Position numbers and translations under genes: made by a program
Part shown: piece after piece, positions 35,034 to 45,981 of the stretch
Layout: each line of letters starts with the position of its first letter
Numbering within the stretch: position 1 is the stretch's first letter
Origin: Epiperipatus broadwayi
Lineage: Eukaryota > Onychophora > Udeonychophora > Euonychophora > Peripatidae
Length of the DNA: 64,000 bases
Assembly (NCBI GenBank): GCA_028023455.1
Contig: JAQFVV010012416.1
Span: forward strand, 7,111,594 to 7,175,593
Direction of reading: 5' to 3'
The notes under the pieces: model-generated
Told to the model about the DNA's origin: nothing
Databases searched by the model: none
Seen by the model: only the letters and a program-made list of their open reading frames with translations

Positions 35034-35137
35034 CTGCTGCAACAGTGCTGCCGTAGCGGGCTGAAGAGGTAACGCTTGTGTCTGAGCGGCAGCTGGGGCC
35101 ACCATTGGAACCACGTGTTTACTTGGAGAGTTCAAGC
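35034..35137 (-). CDS. HIPK: HIPK exon C (SPSKH block)
   Basis: The exon is 104 nt, entering with two bases that complete the Gly codon split from exon B, then 34 codons to phase 0. The acceptor is TTTTAATTAG and the donor CAG|GTATGG. It reads LNSPSKHVVPMVAPAAAQTQ then ALPLQPATAALLQQ. Human HIPK2 has LQASPSKH, then VPIV.QAPGAQPLQIQPGLL in the same place. The split-codon match across a 10.5-kb intron gives strong support. The reading frame stays open beyond the donor through a CATCATCAT microsatellite, so intron retention would append a poly-Ser run; that is not evidence of use. Confidence 0.86.
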
Positions 35138-35486
35138 CTAATTAAAACAAACAAAATATTTTATATAATATAAAGTCGACAGTTAAATTATACAGTAATA
35201 ATAAAAGTTTCCTTCGATTAAAATAAAAGTTTATAAAAATAATTTAAAATACATATCTATCTGTATTAATTTTTATTATTTTTTAGTAATACTGAGTGGG
35301 TTAATAGCAGACATGCTTTAAAAATATTAAGACAATGAAACCACACATGCGCAAAAAGATTTATAAAAAATAACTTTTTTTTTTTCAGATAATGCTCCAT
35401 TCACCTAAATAATAAATAGCGTAGTTGAATTTTTTTTTTTCCATTCTTAAAATTACATTATAATTTTAATAAATTTTTGGTAATCA

Positions 35487-35905
35487 AGTATTTACCTTGC
35501 AATGACGTCCAATTTTAGCTAATTATTCATGATGTATATATTATTTTTAATCTTTTTTTGCCGCATATCACTCTATTTTGTGTCCTATTTATTAATTTTA
35601 CCATTTTTTTTTTTTTTTCAGGATGGACGCCGCCGGCATTATTCTGTACCACGTGTTTGTTTCTCCGTTTTGACCTCATGAACCTGTACCACGTGCCTTC
35701 CCCCAGCTCTTCATTTCTATGACGACATTGCCCTGAGGGCATACTATTCTAATCTACCGATCTTTGACGTAACGTCACCACGTGATATGCCACAAAATTT
35801 TTGCGATTACATGTGTCGGCAAATCACTAGGTGACGTTATCTTAAAAATCGGGTGGTTAGAGTAGTATGCCTTCAGGCAAATGACGTCATAGCAAGGTAA
35901 ATACG
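35487..35905. mobile_element. Inverted-repeat MITE rich in CRE and E-box palindromes
   Basis: The outer ends share TATTTACCTTGC(A/T)ATGACGTC (35489-35509 and the complement at 35883-35903). An inner hairpin pairs 35718-35784 with 35823-35890 (GAGGGCATACTATTCTAA against its near complement). The 35510-35717 segment is unpaired and includes a T run ending in CAG followed by G+C-rich sequence. CACGTG occurs at 35650, 35690 and 35779; TGACGTCA at 35882. The first two E-boxes are in exact 12-nt repeats (CTGTACCACGTG) 40 bases apart. Confidence 0.72.
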
Positions 35906-38224
35906 TGACTACCATATTTCATCAGAAATTTTTAATACATTGAGAATAAATAATAAATATTCAATTTCCTTTTTTGCAGTTCTGACACCTACTGTGAAAT
36001 TGAATAATCAATAGATGTTAGATAATAATGCTTATTAAGTCCTCATTGACAAAGACCATCATCCATACGCTAGTTTAGAGATATGGATAGAATAGCATTA
36101 TTTAAGAATTTAATAAGTTCTACCACCTAGCATTTATTGATTACTCAAACTTGCAATAGCTGATAGAACCGAAGTCATGTAAATATAAGAAAAAATAAAA
36201 ACAATTTTAAAAAAGTTACAATAAAAATTAATTAGCAAAAATAGTATTTAATTAGATTATGTCAGAAAGGATATCAATCATATTAGACAAAAAAAAAGAT
36301 TTTACAATATGTGAAATTAATAGATAAACAATTTATTTCCATGTATTTATATAAGAAATGAGATAAATATGTAGAAAATGCATTACAGGTACGTAATTAT
36401 GATAGGTGGCAGATAAGTTGATTAGAGAAAAAAGGAACAGTTGTGGAAAGCGAACATTAGTAAAAAACAAACAAACGAATAGTTTGAAGTTATATAAGAA
36501 TAAAAATTACATAAAAAATGAAAGGAAATATGACAATACTAAAAAGGTTTATTATCATCTGGCATAACAAATATTTAATATCAGGTGACAAAAACAAAAC
36601 TGGTAAATGGATCAAAGATTTGGAATGCAGATACAACTTATGTGGAAATGGAAGAAAGAGGATCCCCAGGATAAATTGTATAAAAAGTGGAAGAAATTCA
36701 AAGATAAAGAAAGGGATATAGGTTTTGTGGTTCTTTTTATTATTTTTATGAACAAAATAAAATATGAGGATACAATGAAACTAATGAAATACCTTTGACT
36801 GAAATGATAATAGGAGGAAAAAGAAATAAAGCAGGTCATAAAAAAATAAATAAGTAATAAAGAATAAGATATAACTGAGTCTTATATATACTATAGAAAT
36901 ATCTTGTAAGTTAAAATTATGTACTGTTTTTATTTTGGAAATGTTTAATGCATAATTATTAATCATAAATTATTAATTAATAAATACAATTTTCAATAAA
37001 TTGTTACATATTATTTTGGAATTGCATATAATTATTTTAATTCCAAATATAATTTAAATTTTTCCTCCTTTTTTTCCAAATTTAATCCAACTTCAATAAT
37101 TACTAATACATAAACATTTCCTTCGATTCGTTTCTAAACTTGTTTTAGCATTGAATTAAATCGTTCAAATAACAAAATACTAATATAAACAAAAACGTTA
37201 CAAATTATTTCCTCATAACATCAATGTCTCGAATTATTTAATATCCTTTTCCAAAGGTAAGAGGAATTCAAAAATATTTGTTTGTAAAATAGAATATGAA
37301 ATCAAAAAATAAAAATAAAAATTATATAGTGTACAAATATTTTTTTAAAAATCACAAAATATATTTTTATTTTTTAATAGAAAACAACTTTTTAAATTTC
37401 ATCTAATAAAATCTATTTCTTAAATAACTATTTATTTCATTGTTTATTGCCATTTTATTTGTATTTAATTCTTAGTTAAACAGTAAAACGTGGATGAAAA
37501 CTACTCAATTCTTCTTCATCGGTTAATTGGCAAATCTGATATATACTTCTTTTTTACTGCTTCTCTATAACGGGTGGGTGAAGATGACTTTGACCAATAA
37601 TGAGTTATTTAAATGTTATACTGTCGTTATCTTTTTATTGCTTTAATTATATGTAATTATGTATCTGCTCTTCCCAAAACTACTTTCTTGTAAAAAAAAA
37701 AAAAAAAATCCATATATAATGCTTATACTATAATAAGTTAACATCATTTTCTATAAGAATTTAAAAAGTCGTAAGATAAACTCATACAAATCATTATTCT
37801 GCTGAAAACTGATACATGCGCGCGCAAACACAATTACAGAAACACACGCATATATATCTTTAAATTTTTATATTTAGAATGGTTTCTTAGAAATATTAAT
37901 TCAATAAATAATCAGATTTATTAACTGAATATTTTATTAAGAAAACAAAAATATGGAATTATTACATAACCATTCAAAAGAATTCATATTTAGAATGAAA
38001 TACATTCCTTTTATATTTCAAAAAATATTGTCATCTATATATTGCAATTTATTTATTAAAATGATTTAATTTAATGACTAAGTATATTAAATCATTATGC
38101 CAAATGCTCTATATTATAAATGTTTGTTCACTTTTTTTTTTTTAATTTATTACTAGGTTTGTTTTGATATGTACATATAAAAATTAAACTAGTAGTGATG
38201 CGATGTGACTTCTTATTGGGAGTC

Positions 38225-38560
38225 GGAAATCTTTCAGCCGGTATGCCCAATAATACCACTAAGTACAAGCTAAAGTAATCAAAAGATGCTAAACGGTTGT
38301 GCATTTAAGTCCCTATTCAGTATCTTCTCATCCATAATCTCCAGACTAACTTCTAGCTTATGGCTTTAATTAGTGAGTTATCTTGTATCTGGTAGTAGTG
38401 CACCTGAAACTTTAGATTTAATGCATCACTCCAACACCCACCTTTTACCTTCTTACATTAGATCCAAAAATACAAGTGCAAGACTCCCAGATCTAAGGCT
38501 CCTCACTGATAAAAGCTATAAGCTAGAAACAAGTCTGAGGGTGTTTGTCCGAAGGTTTGT
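38225..38560. repeat. Two opposing copies of repeat family R2
   Basis: 38225-38445 carries the minus-orientation unit (AACTTCTAGCTTATGGCTTTAATTAGTGAG). 38465-38560 carries the plus-orientation unit (CCCAGATCTAAGGCTCCTCA, CTGATAAAAGCTATAAGCTAG, AAACAAGTCTG). The plus copy runs directly into the SINE/Penelope-shared tail at 38546. Confidence 0.62.
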
Positions 38561-38660
38561 GATGACGGCATTTTAATATTAACGATTCGTTGGACTATTT
38601 CCATCATCTAATATTAAGAAATCAATATCTTTAGAAATTTTTTTAAACTTTACTTAAACT
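38546..38660 (-). repeat. Shared tail copy 1 beside the Penelope fragment
   Basis: On the plus strand: GAAGGTTTGTGATGACGGCA, TTTTAATATTAACGATTCGT, TGGACTATTTCCATCATCTA, ATATTAAGAAATCAATATCT. It is repeated in the same orientation at 39576-39675 with about four in five bases alike by eye. It is also homologous to the tail of the SINE pairs (reverse complement of 4705-4829). Confidence 0.72.
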
Positions 38661-38744
38661 TTCCAGCATTTCTTAATGGAATTTAATTCTTATGGATTTT
38701 AGGCAGACCATAAAGATGAAAAATTTTGCTGAAATATGATGATA

Positions 38745-39420
38745 ATTTACTTCTGAATTGGAGGAAATACCTGCAATGTTTGCTTTCTGTAGTTGGTATT
38801 TCTTTGTATTGACCTATTGTTAAAAAAATATTGTATTTTATTATAATAAGTTGAATCTATCACAACTATAGCATTACCTTTGTCTGCAGAGAGATTGATT
38901 ATAGATTTGTCTACTTTGAGAGATTTAATAGTTTTCCTTTCATTATAGAAAATGTTTAATTTCAATTTTTTTCTGTATATCAAGTGTTCTCTTTATTCTC
39001 CAGTGTGATTCTAATGTTTCTTCTACAAACAATTTTTGGGTAGCTTTCTCAGTGGCTGCCATTATATCTAATAAAGGAATATTAGATAGTGTGATACCAA
39101 AGTTTAATATTTTTTCCAGAACAGAAATTTCAGGATCTGTTAGATGTTTACAACTAAGATTTTCAACAGATGAAGCTAATAGATTATGACTTTTGAAATG
39201 CCCATGTAGGTTTCCAAGCTTTTTCTTTTGACAATTTTTCATTTTCCTATATAATATAGAATATGATTTTTTTACTGCTTGAGAAATTCTTGTGAAGTCT
39301 TCAGCAGTAAGTTTATTTTTTAGAAAACATTTTACATTATCAATGAAACACAAAGTTTGATATTTCTTTTTCTTAAACTGTACTTGCTCTCTGAGTAATT
39401 TTCTCAGCTCTCTGGGAGTG
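38745..39420 (-). pseudogene. Penelope-like reverse transcriptase, N-terminal relic
   Basis: The minus strand carries, in order: KKYQTLCFIDNVKCFLKNKL; HLTDPEISVLEKILNFGITL; and, after a frameshift near 38950, SIINLSADKGNAIVVIDSTY followed by YNKIQ. The L...E..VL.KGL.F segment followed by a SADKGNA.VV.D..Y motif is characteristic of the N-terminal part of Penelope-like reverse transcriptases. The catalytic palm (YADD-type) is missing. The piece is flanked by direct copies of a tail of about 100 bp (38546 and 39576). Confidence 0.72.
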
Positions 39421-39575
39421 GTTTTAGTTGTAAACTTTTAGAATAATTCCTTCAGATTTACAGTTACATAAGAAAGGTAATTGATTTTCTACTTTAACCA
39501 GTTTCAGACATAATTTTTCATAATGTCTAAAGTTTGATGTAATATTGGTCTGTACTGAAAACTTAGTGCTTATCT

Positions 39576-39675
39576 GAAGGTTTGTGATGTTATCATTTTA
39601 ATATTAATTATTTGTTGAACTATTTCCATCTGCTGATATTAAGAACTGAATGTCTTCAGAAACAATATTATATTT
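39576..39675 (-). repeat. Shared tail copy 2 beside the Penelope fragment
   Basis: On the plus strand: GAAGGTTTGTGATGTTATCA, TTTTAATATTAATTATTTGT, TGAACTATTTCCATCTGCTG, ATATTAAGAACTGAATGTCT. Direct repeat of 38546-38660. It sits between the Penelope reverse transcriptase fragment and the plus-strand endonuclease fragment. Confidence 0.72.
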
Positions 39676-39945
39676 CTTTTAAGTACAATGTGAATGTGGG
39701 AGAATGTATATTGGTGAGACCAATTGTCCATTGAAAAATGATTGAAAGAGCACAAACTGATGATTAGAAAAGAAAAAAAAACATATCCAAAGTAGATTAT
39801 GCATGTACCAACGAGCATATGTTCAATTGGATAGATATAAAAATATTGAATATAGAGCAAAAAATACAAAAAAGAAAATTCAAAGAAGCTAATGAGATTA
39901 GATTATGCAGGATCAGACTAATATATCCCTGAAATGATCTAATAT
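39672..39945 (+). pseudogene. Penelope-like GIY-YIG endonuclease relic
   Basis: The plus-strand frame from 39683 reads VQCECGRMYIGETNCPLKND, a Cys-x-Cys-Gly-Arg plus YIGET GIY-YIG signature. After a stop and frameshift it continues KVDYACTNEHMFNWIDIKIL and RKFKEANEIRLC, matching the H...H.. W...ILE...KRK..EA..I tail of these endonucleases. It is on the opposite strand from the neighbouring reverse transcriptase piece, so the two are not from one intact insertion. Confidence 0.75.
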
Positions 39946-41329
39946 ATATGGGATAATAGGTAGTCATTAGAATAGTGTTAAGACTTTATCAGCATGTGTG
40001 TAAAGTAATCAATTCACATACACTGCAGATTATCATAGACTTCAGAGATTATAAAGTAATATCTAATTACAGTCAATTCTTTTGTTATGTTTATTTACTT
40101 ATATTCATTTCACATGTGAAAAAACTTGTTTGGTTAAATTTGATTTGTGTTTATTAAATAAAATTTACAATGCTACCCAGCTGGTATTGCAAGAATATCC
40201 CTGGGCTACAGCAAATAGAAAACTCAATAAAGATATAAAAGGGTTAGACATCTTTTTCAAAGACTGTGATCTAATTCCTAATTCAATGAACATAATATGT
40301 ACATCTAAACAACAGGAAATCATCTAGCAATCTGAATATAATCTTTTGCAATAATAGAAACATAATATTAGTCCATGCTATTTAGAAATAAATTCTGGAT
40401 CTTAATCTAATTTACTTTCCTCTTTTATTTAAGGTTAGATAAAAAAATATCTACAAAATAACTTCCTTGAAAGGCTAGCTAGTACTATTTAGGATTATGA
40501 TGCCAGTATTTTCCGGATAGCTTTGTTAGCACTAGCATATTCTGCTGATGAATACTGTGCCCTTATGTGAAGAAAAAGTTATCATATTAAAATTCTAGAT
40601 AATTAAATATTACCATGAAAAATATTATTGATACAATCAAGCATACTCCTTTGGAATGGCTTCATGTTATTTCACAAATTCTTTTCCCAGCTATCAGAAA
40701 TTGCCCCAAAAGATGTATAAAAAGCTATTAAGCAAATCATTTCATCTCTTAAGACTCAAATGAAAAAAAAAAATTTGATGTTTAACTAAAAATCTACAAA
40801 CGAAGAATTATGCTGTAAAAAATGGAATTCTTAAGAAGTTTCAAACAAATTTCTTTTTTACAGATCCAACAATAAAGCCAGATGAATTTAAATCTTAGGT
40901 GCGACTGGAGTTTCAACAACAAATTCAGGACAATTCACGACAAATAGAATTTGACAGCCATTGATTTACATAAACATGGTCAAATCCAAATTGTGAACCC
41001 AAAATGGGATGGCTCAATTTACAGCTACAGTAGTAGAAGTGAAAAAGTTAATAAAGCCATTAGTGAATCTATTTCTTGATTGGAATGTCTGCTGATCCTT
41101 TAATGAAATTTTGTTATTAGTTAATTTATTTAAAAAATATGAATTTTTTTCTATAGTATGAGCTTTTTCATACCTGCACTTATATATGTAATATATAGAG
41201 GGTTTGAACTCAGATTTTCAAACAACCCTCAACTATTCATGCTATCTCATACCGTTGATACACTTGCTCACACAAACTTATATATAAAGATCTATAAAGA
41301 GAATACGTGTGATGAATGGATGAAATAAG

Positions 41330-41465
41330 TAAGTGCACTGAGGTGATGTAGAGAAAAAGAGGCTAGAGATTGGAGAAGATGGGCTGAATTTGGAGAGATC
41401 TTCATCCTGCAGTGGTTCGATAATGGTTGAAAATGATGATGACACTAAATAAATAATGATACATG
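41330..41465 (+). pseudogene. RTE-like LINE terminus
   Basis: The plus frame reads RLEIGEDGLNLERSSSCSGS then IMVENDDDT. It ends in the same LE..SSC....ENDDD pattern and ATGATGATG tail as the element at 30365-30640. Only the last 45 codons or so are visible. Confidence 0.5.
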
Positions 41466-42732
41466 GGAAAAAAAATTCCAAGTTGAGTAATTATAGAAGT
41501 GAAATGCCAAAAAAAAAAATATAAAATAAAACTATATAGGCTTGAAGCTATGAAAAAAATATGCTTAGACAAATCAATAGCTGATAAACAAAATGTTAAT
41601 GAATTGTTAAACTAAAGAAGAATTTTATAAACAGTCAATCAATGACGCAGAAGCCGCAGTAAGCAGATACCCAAAAAATTAAAAAGTAAAAATGAGAATA
41701 GCCAAAAAATAAAACCACTAAACATAGCAAAACAAATCCCAAAGATAATAAGTGAAAGATCAGAAAATTGCTTAGGAGAAAATATAAAAACTTAGCAAAT
41801 GTAAAAATTGCAAATGCAAATATAAATCCCATAGATGTTTCTACTTATTATCTAGATTAAACTTTATTCTAATTAATATCAAAAAGAAATTTTGTTTTGA
41901 ATATAATAAAATAAGAAAAATGAACAAACTCATATTAAAAAAAAAATTAATAAAGTCATTGGATATGAGAAAATACCGAACAGCCAATAAAGTATGCATC
42001 TAATGTATTATTTGAAAATCAAGTACTCTTTTAATATTAATTCCTAAAAAAAGTAATACCACAATATTGGGAAAAGGTATATACTATATCAAAATCTGAT
42101 AAAGGCAATCAGATTATTCCAACTAAAGAGATAATATAGTTATAAGATAGAATGATTAGGGAACTTGTAAGTTAGGAAGACCGAAATATATGATGATGTG
42201 ATCTTAACCAATCATGAAAGGTAGAAAAATTTTTTTAAAAAATATGCCCATATCCAAAAAAGTTTGATATCTCTTCCCAACCAATTACAATTGTATATTT
42301 TATCATTTTTTATATTCTCCATATTAACATTCTTTGACCAATTGACCAATCTAGATTAACCTGAGAATTTTGTATCCATTGCAACTAATACTGGATAATT
42401 AGCTAGGTTGTTATGGACCAATTAAATGAAGAAAAAAATTCAAAATCTGTTTATAATTTGAAAAAAAAAAAAAACTTCTAAAGTTCACCAGGCCAGATTT
42501 AAATCTTAGGTATCGGGGAAAACATGGCTCATCACAAAAAATAACTACCAAAACCCATTAAAGATTGCAAAAAAAATGTTAAGGCCATGGTGAAAATAAA
42601 TTATCCAAGAAGAATCAGAATGACTTTGTAAATGTAACAAATAATTAATAAGACCTTTGTTTAAAGTAAAAAATAAAATGTATACCATAGTCAATTTATA
42701 TAAATAATTCCACAATTCCACACATAATCAAT

Positions 42733-42919
42733 TTATTTCTTATAAACTCATTATCGTGTATTATGAAAAGATAAAAGTTGACATTTAAGACTTTTATAAG
42801 GCACTACAGACTACTGCGGGAATCTTAATAGTCTTCATGCTTAGTACATTATAAAAGTCCTGAATTTCAACTTTTACCTTTTCATTATATTCGATTGTAA
42901 TAAGTTTATAAGAATTGCA
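42733..42919. repeat. 187-bp hairpin
   Basis: TTCTTATAAACTCATTAT (from 42737) pairs with ATAAGTTTATAAGAA (ending near 42915). AAAAGTTGACATTTAAGACTTTTATAA pairs with the complement ending near 42890. The centre is at about 42825. MITE-like. Confidence 0.75.
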
Positions 42920-43799
42920 TTAATTAAAGAGAAGAGAATTAAATATTTATAATCAACTTATGCATAAATTGAAAAAGAAAATCATAAAGTCTTATTGTTG
43001 TGATGCTTTAAATGTGTCATTTTTAAACGATCAATTTAACTTTCACAGTGTTATCATATTGAAAATATTTTTATAAAGCCTACGTTATTTCTTAAATTTT
43101 TTTAAAAAATATATATTTTATTTAAACCACATTTCTAATGGCAATTAAAATAATGTTTGCCCATAATTATACATTTTATGATTAATAAAGTCATTGTTAA
43201 AGTAAATAATTAATTAAGTTTAAGCAAGATAATAAATAAGACAAATTACTTTTACGCAAATGAATAAAAAATGCATCTTTTCCTGTCTCCTTTTTCTTTT
43301 CTTGCTTAAATAAAAGACTAAAGAAATCAAATAAGTTGCTACTAAAATAACTAAAGTAAGGTTTTTGCTAATACAGTTGAGCTGTGAATTTAACTGTATC
43401 TAATTATACAACTTCAAAAGAGAAATATAAATAAACAATAAAAAACCATTAACATTTGCAAATTTTACAATATTTGACAGCCATTTTTCCTTCTCTGAGC
43501 ACTGGACGCAATCGCATTAAAAAAAAAAATTTGTAGATAAATTTTATAATACACTAGTAGCCATTTTCCCTTCTTGAAGCACTATACACAATTATATAAA
43601 TTAATAAAATGTCTTCATCTTAGGATGAAAGCACATATATTTTATTCTTCCTTTATTATTCTTTCTGAATGTGATGTGCATAATAAAAAAATTTCTAAGA
43701 TAATTGCTAAAAGTTTTATAAAATTCTTAAAGTTAATAATAAATACAGTTTTACTTCCTGTTGATATGTAAACAAACATACACTTATAAATAAAGTTTT

Positions 43800-44015
43800 A
43801 AATCACTAAACATCACATGATCACCATCTCTTATACTAGCACATAATTGTTGTAAGATCTAGGTGCAGTGCTCTCAGATCCAAGGCTCCTCACTGATGAT
43901 GGCCACAAGCCAGAAACTAGCCTGGGATATTGGATGAGTAGGCACTAGATAGGGATTTTGGCATCCATTGATTACTCTGGGTGGCACTACTGTATGGAGA
44001 GTTTTGCCTTTGTTT
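43800..44015 (+). repeat. Repeat family R2 copy
   Basis: CAGTGCTCTCAGATCCAAGG, CTCCTCACTGATGATGGCCA, CAAGCCAGAAACTAGCCTGG, then GGCATCCATTGATTACTCTG and the end GGCACTACTGTATGGAGAGTTTT. It is the least degraded copy. It lies about 130 bp from a Penelope endonuclease relic. Confidence 0.7.
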
Positions 44016-44143
44016 AAAATAAAGTTTTAATGGAGAAGATATAAATTATTTAATATTAATAATAGGCTTAATGTTTTCGAGGATCCATGTCTCATGATCA
44101 TAACTGTAATAAAATACATATAAGAAAATGTATGCAAAAATAT

Positions 44144-44650
44144 TTAAATTAGCAATATATTATGCAATTCATTTCTTGGAAATCTCAAAACATGTACCCT
44201 TTCTATTAATAGCATATGCTTCTTGATTTTTCCCCTGTGATCAGTAACCTCAGTGCATAGGATTATAGGATTGGTGGGTGTGAAGTCGTGTCCAGCATTT
44301 TTGGCATGTTCTAAGAATGCAGACGATGTATTATTGGACTTTTGAGCTATGATATAGGTGTTGAGCCATCTAGTGTGGATGGTTGCTTTGGTTTCACCAT
44401 AATATACTGCCTGGCATTCGGCATATGGGCACGAGATAGAGTATGAACTATGTATAGTAAATGATTGATCAATGTAATCTTTTGAGTTGTTGATCAATCT
44501 GTTAGAATTATGCAGAGTTCTGAATAAGATTTTAAATTTTTTTGTTAATATTTTAGTTAGTCTGTTAGAAATCTTGGGGATATAAGGGATGGTAATTCTT
44601 GGTAGATCAGCTCAAGGTGCAATGTTATTTATTCTATTATAAAATTTTGT
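44144..44650 (-). pseudogene. Penelope-like element: reverse transcriptase end and GIY-YIG endonuclease
   Basis: The minus strand first reads LPRITIPYIPKISNRLTKIL (44640-44560, one base ambiguous in frame). After a frameshift comes NNSKDYIDQSFTIHSSYSIS, then CPYAECQAVYYGETKATIHT and RW. This is the LPYI...S..L..IL ... KD ... C..C...Y.GET segment that links reverse transcriptase and endonuclease in Penelope-like elements. It continues HAKNAGHDFTPTNPIIL and KKHMLLIERVHVLR, the H....H.F and E...I tail. The YIG tyrosine motif is YYG here. Confidence 0.78.
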
Positions 44651-45620
44651 AATTTTACTTTTAATAGATTTAAATTGAAGCCTGCTGTATGTAAATCTTT
44701 AATGAAGTTATTCATATTTTCTTTCCTGTCTGATTTTAAAACATTAAAATAATTAGGATAATATAATTTTTTGATAAAGAGACTAATCTATTATGTTTCT
44801 GTTGGTGAAAAAAAGTTATCAAAAAAAATACTGCCCAGAATATAATTAATTGTGATGAAAGTCAAATGTTTTGCTATTTACTTTATTTTAAAAATAAAAA
44901 TATAGTTTTTTTTTTCTTATTCTTATTGCTTTGGTCAATGCATGAGCGAACATAATCTCCATAAAATATATATGTGTCCTCTCAATTTATTATTAATAAC
45001 TATATTATTATAATTTTTTCAAATTTTGTTTATATATGCTCAGGATACATATAAAAGTGTCTGTTATATGTGTGTGTGTATAAAGTACTGTATATTTCCA
45101 GTTCAATAAACAATACATTTCCCATTTTAATCAATATTTATCAACAAACCATGAGTTATACACACTACATACATTTGAATGTGAGGACTTGAAATAAAAT
45201 ATAGCATAGTTCACAGTTCCACTGTATGAGGTAATTTCTACTCTTTTCATGTTGCTAAAAGGTATATCTAAAACGTTTTTGCATAATTTCTCTGTGTTTG
45301 TAAAAATACTTCAAATGGTTAAATTTCCATCTTAAAAAAATTTGTCTATAATGTTATCTTTTTGATAAAATTTAAAATAATCAATCTTTAACAAAATACA
45401 TTATATTAATTTAGTCCATAAAAACGACATAAAATATACCGATTTTAATTAGAATGTTACGATTTATTTACAAACAAAAACATCTTTTAAAGCCCATGGT
45501 AGAGAAAGCAGAATTTTTTATTTTTAAAATCATGACTTATAAAAGTTTGTTTGATATTTTTATAATCAACCATGTTTTTGTTCTCAACTAAAACTCAATT
45601 TATTAAAAAATAATAATTAC

Positions 45621-45837
45621 CTTGATATGTGGGTGGGCAAAGTATGGACGAGACACAAAGAGGTGTTTGGAAAGGATCAGAAGGACCATATTGTCTACGA
45701 GTCTGGGATTGCTGCTGTGGCAACCTTTGTGTCAGTTGTGGTGGTTGATAAGATAAATAAGAGCCAGGCTGTATTTGATACTGCAGGTAAGGATACTCTG
45801 GTCCTTGGGTAGTTGTGGGCATACTGGAGGAAGCTCC
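45621..45837 (-). CDS. HIPK: HIPK exon B (Gln/Pro-rich, contains the SDPFQ and LCPP block)
   Basis: The exon is 217 nt: 72 codons plus one base, phase 0 in and phase 1 out. The acceptor is ATTTTGCAG and the donor CAAG|GTAATT. It starts GASSSMPTTTQG, aligning with APSSTS of human HIPK2. It then has a low-complexity Tyr/Gln/Pro stretch (LQYQIQPGSYLSYQPPQL, QRLPQQQSQ) and ends SDPFQTPLCV...LCPPTYQ, parallel to the vertebrate RPDPFQQALIVCPPGFQG. The central Q/P-rich part is poorly conserved, as usual for this disordered region. A plus-strand open frame over the same bases (45627-45812) is taken to be a shadow. It sits between an 8.7-kb and a 10.5-kb intron. Confidence 0.86.
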
Positions 45838-45948
45838 CTGCAAAATGATATAAAAGATTAAAATTTAATAATGTGATATTTACACATCTATATATAAATC
45901 AAAGCATTGGAAAATTTATGTTATTTTCCAAATAAAGAAATCTTCTTT

Positions 45949-45952
<4 letters not shown>

Positions 45953-45980
<28 letters not shown>
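45953..45980. repeat. (AC)n(AT)n microsatellite
   Basis: A compound repeat, CACACACACACACACACA followed by TATATATATATAT, 110 bp upstream of exon B on the transcribed strand. Confidence 0.9.

Positions 45981-45981
<1 letters not shown>

Larger units (their letters stand above)
35138..45620. other. HIPK intron B-C (10.5 kb)
   Basis: Contains a CRE/E-box-rich inverted-repeat element (35487-35905), R2 repeats (38225-38560, 43800-44015), Penelope relics (38745-39420, 39672-39945, 44144-44650), a LINE end (41330-41465) and a hairpin (42733-42919). The blocks 35910-38220, 39950-41320 and 41470-42730 are A+T-rich with no feature I can name. Confidence 0.6.

Noticed and set aside
36518-36839. Overlapping short open frames on both strands
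   Set aside because: Lysine/asparagine-rich translations expected from A+T-rich DNA; no homology recognised.
45627-45812. Plus-strand open frame of 61 codons
   Set aside because: It lies opposite HIPK exon B, which has phase-consistent splice sites and family motifs.
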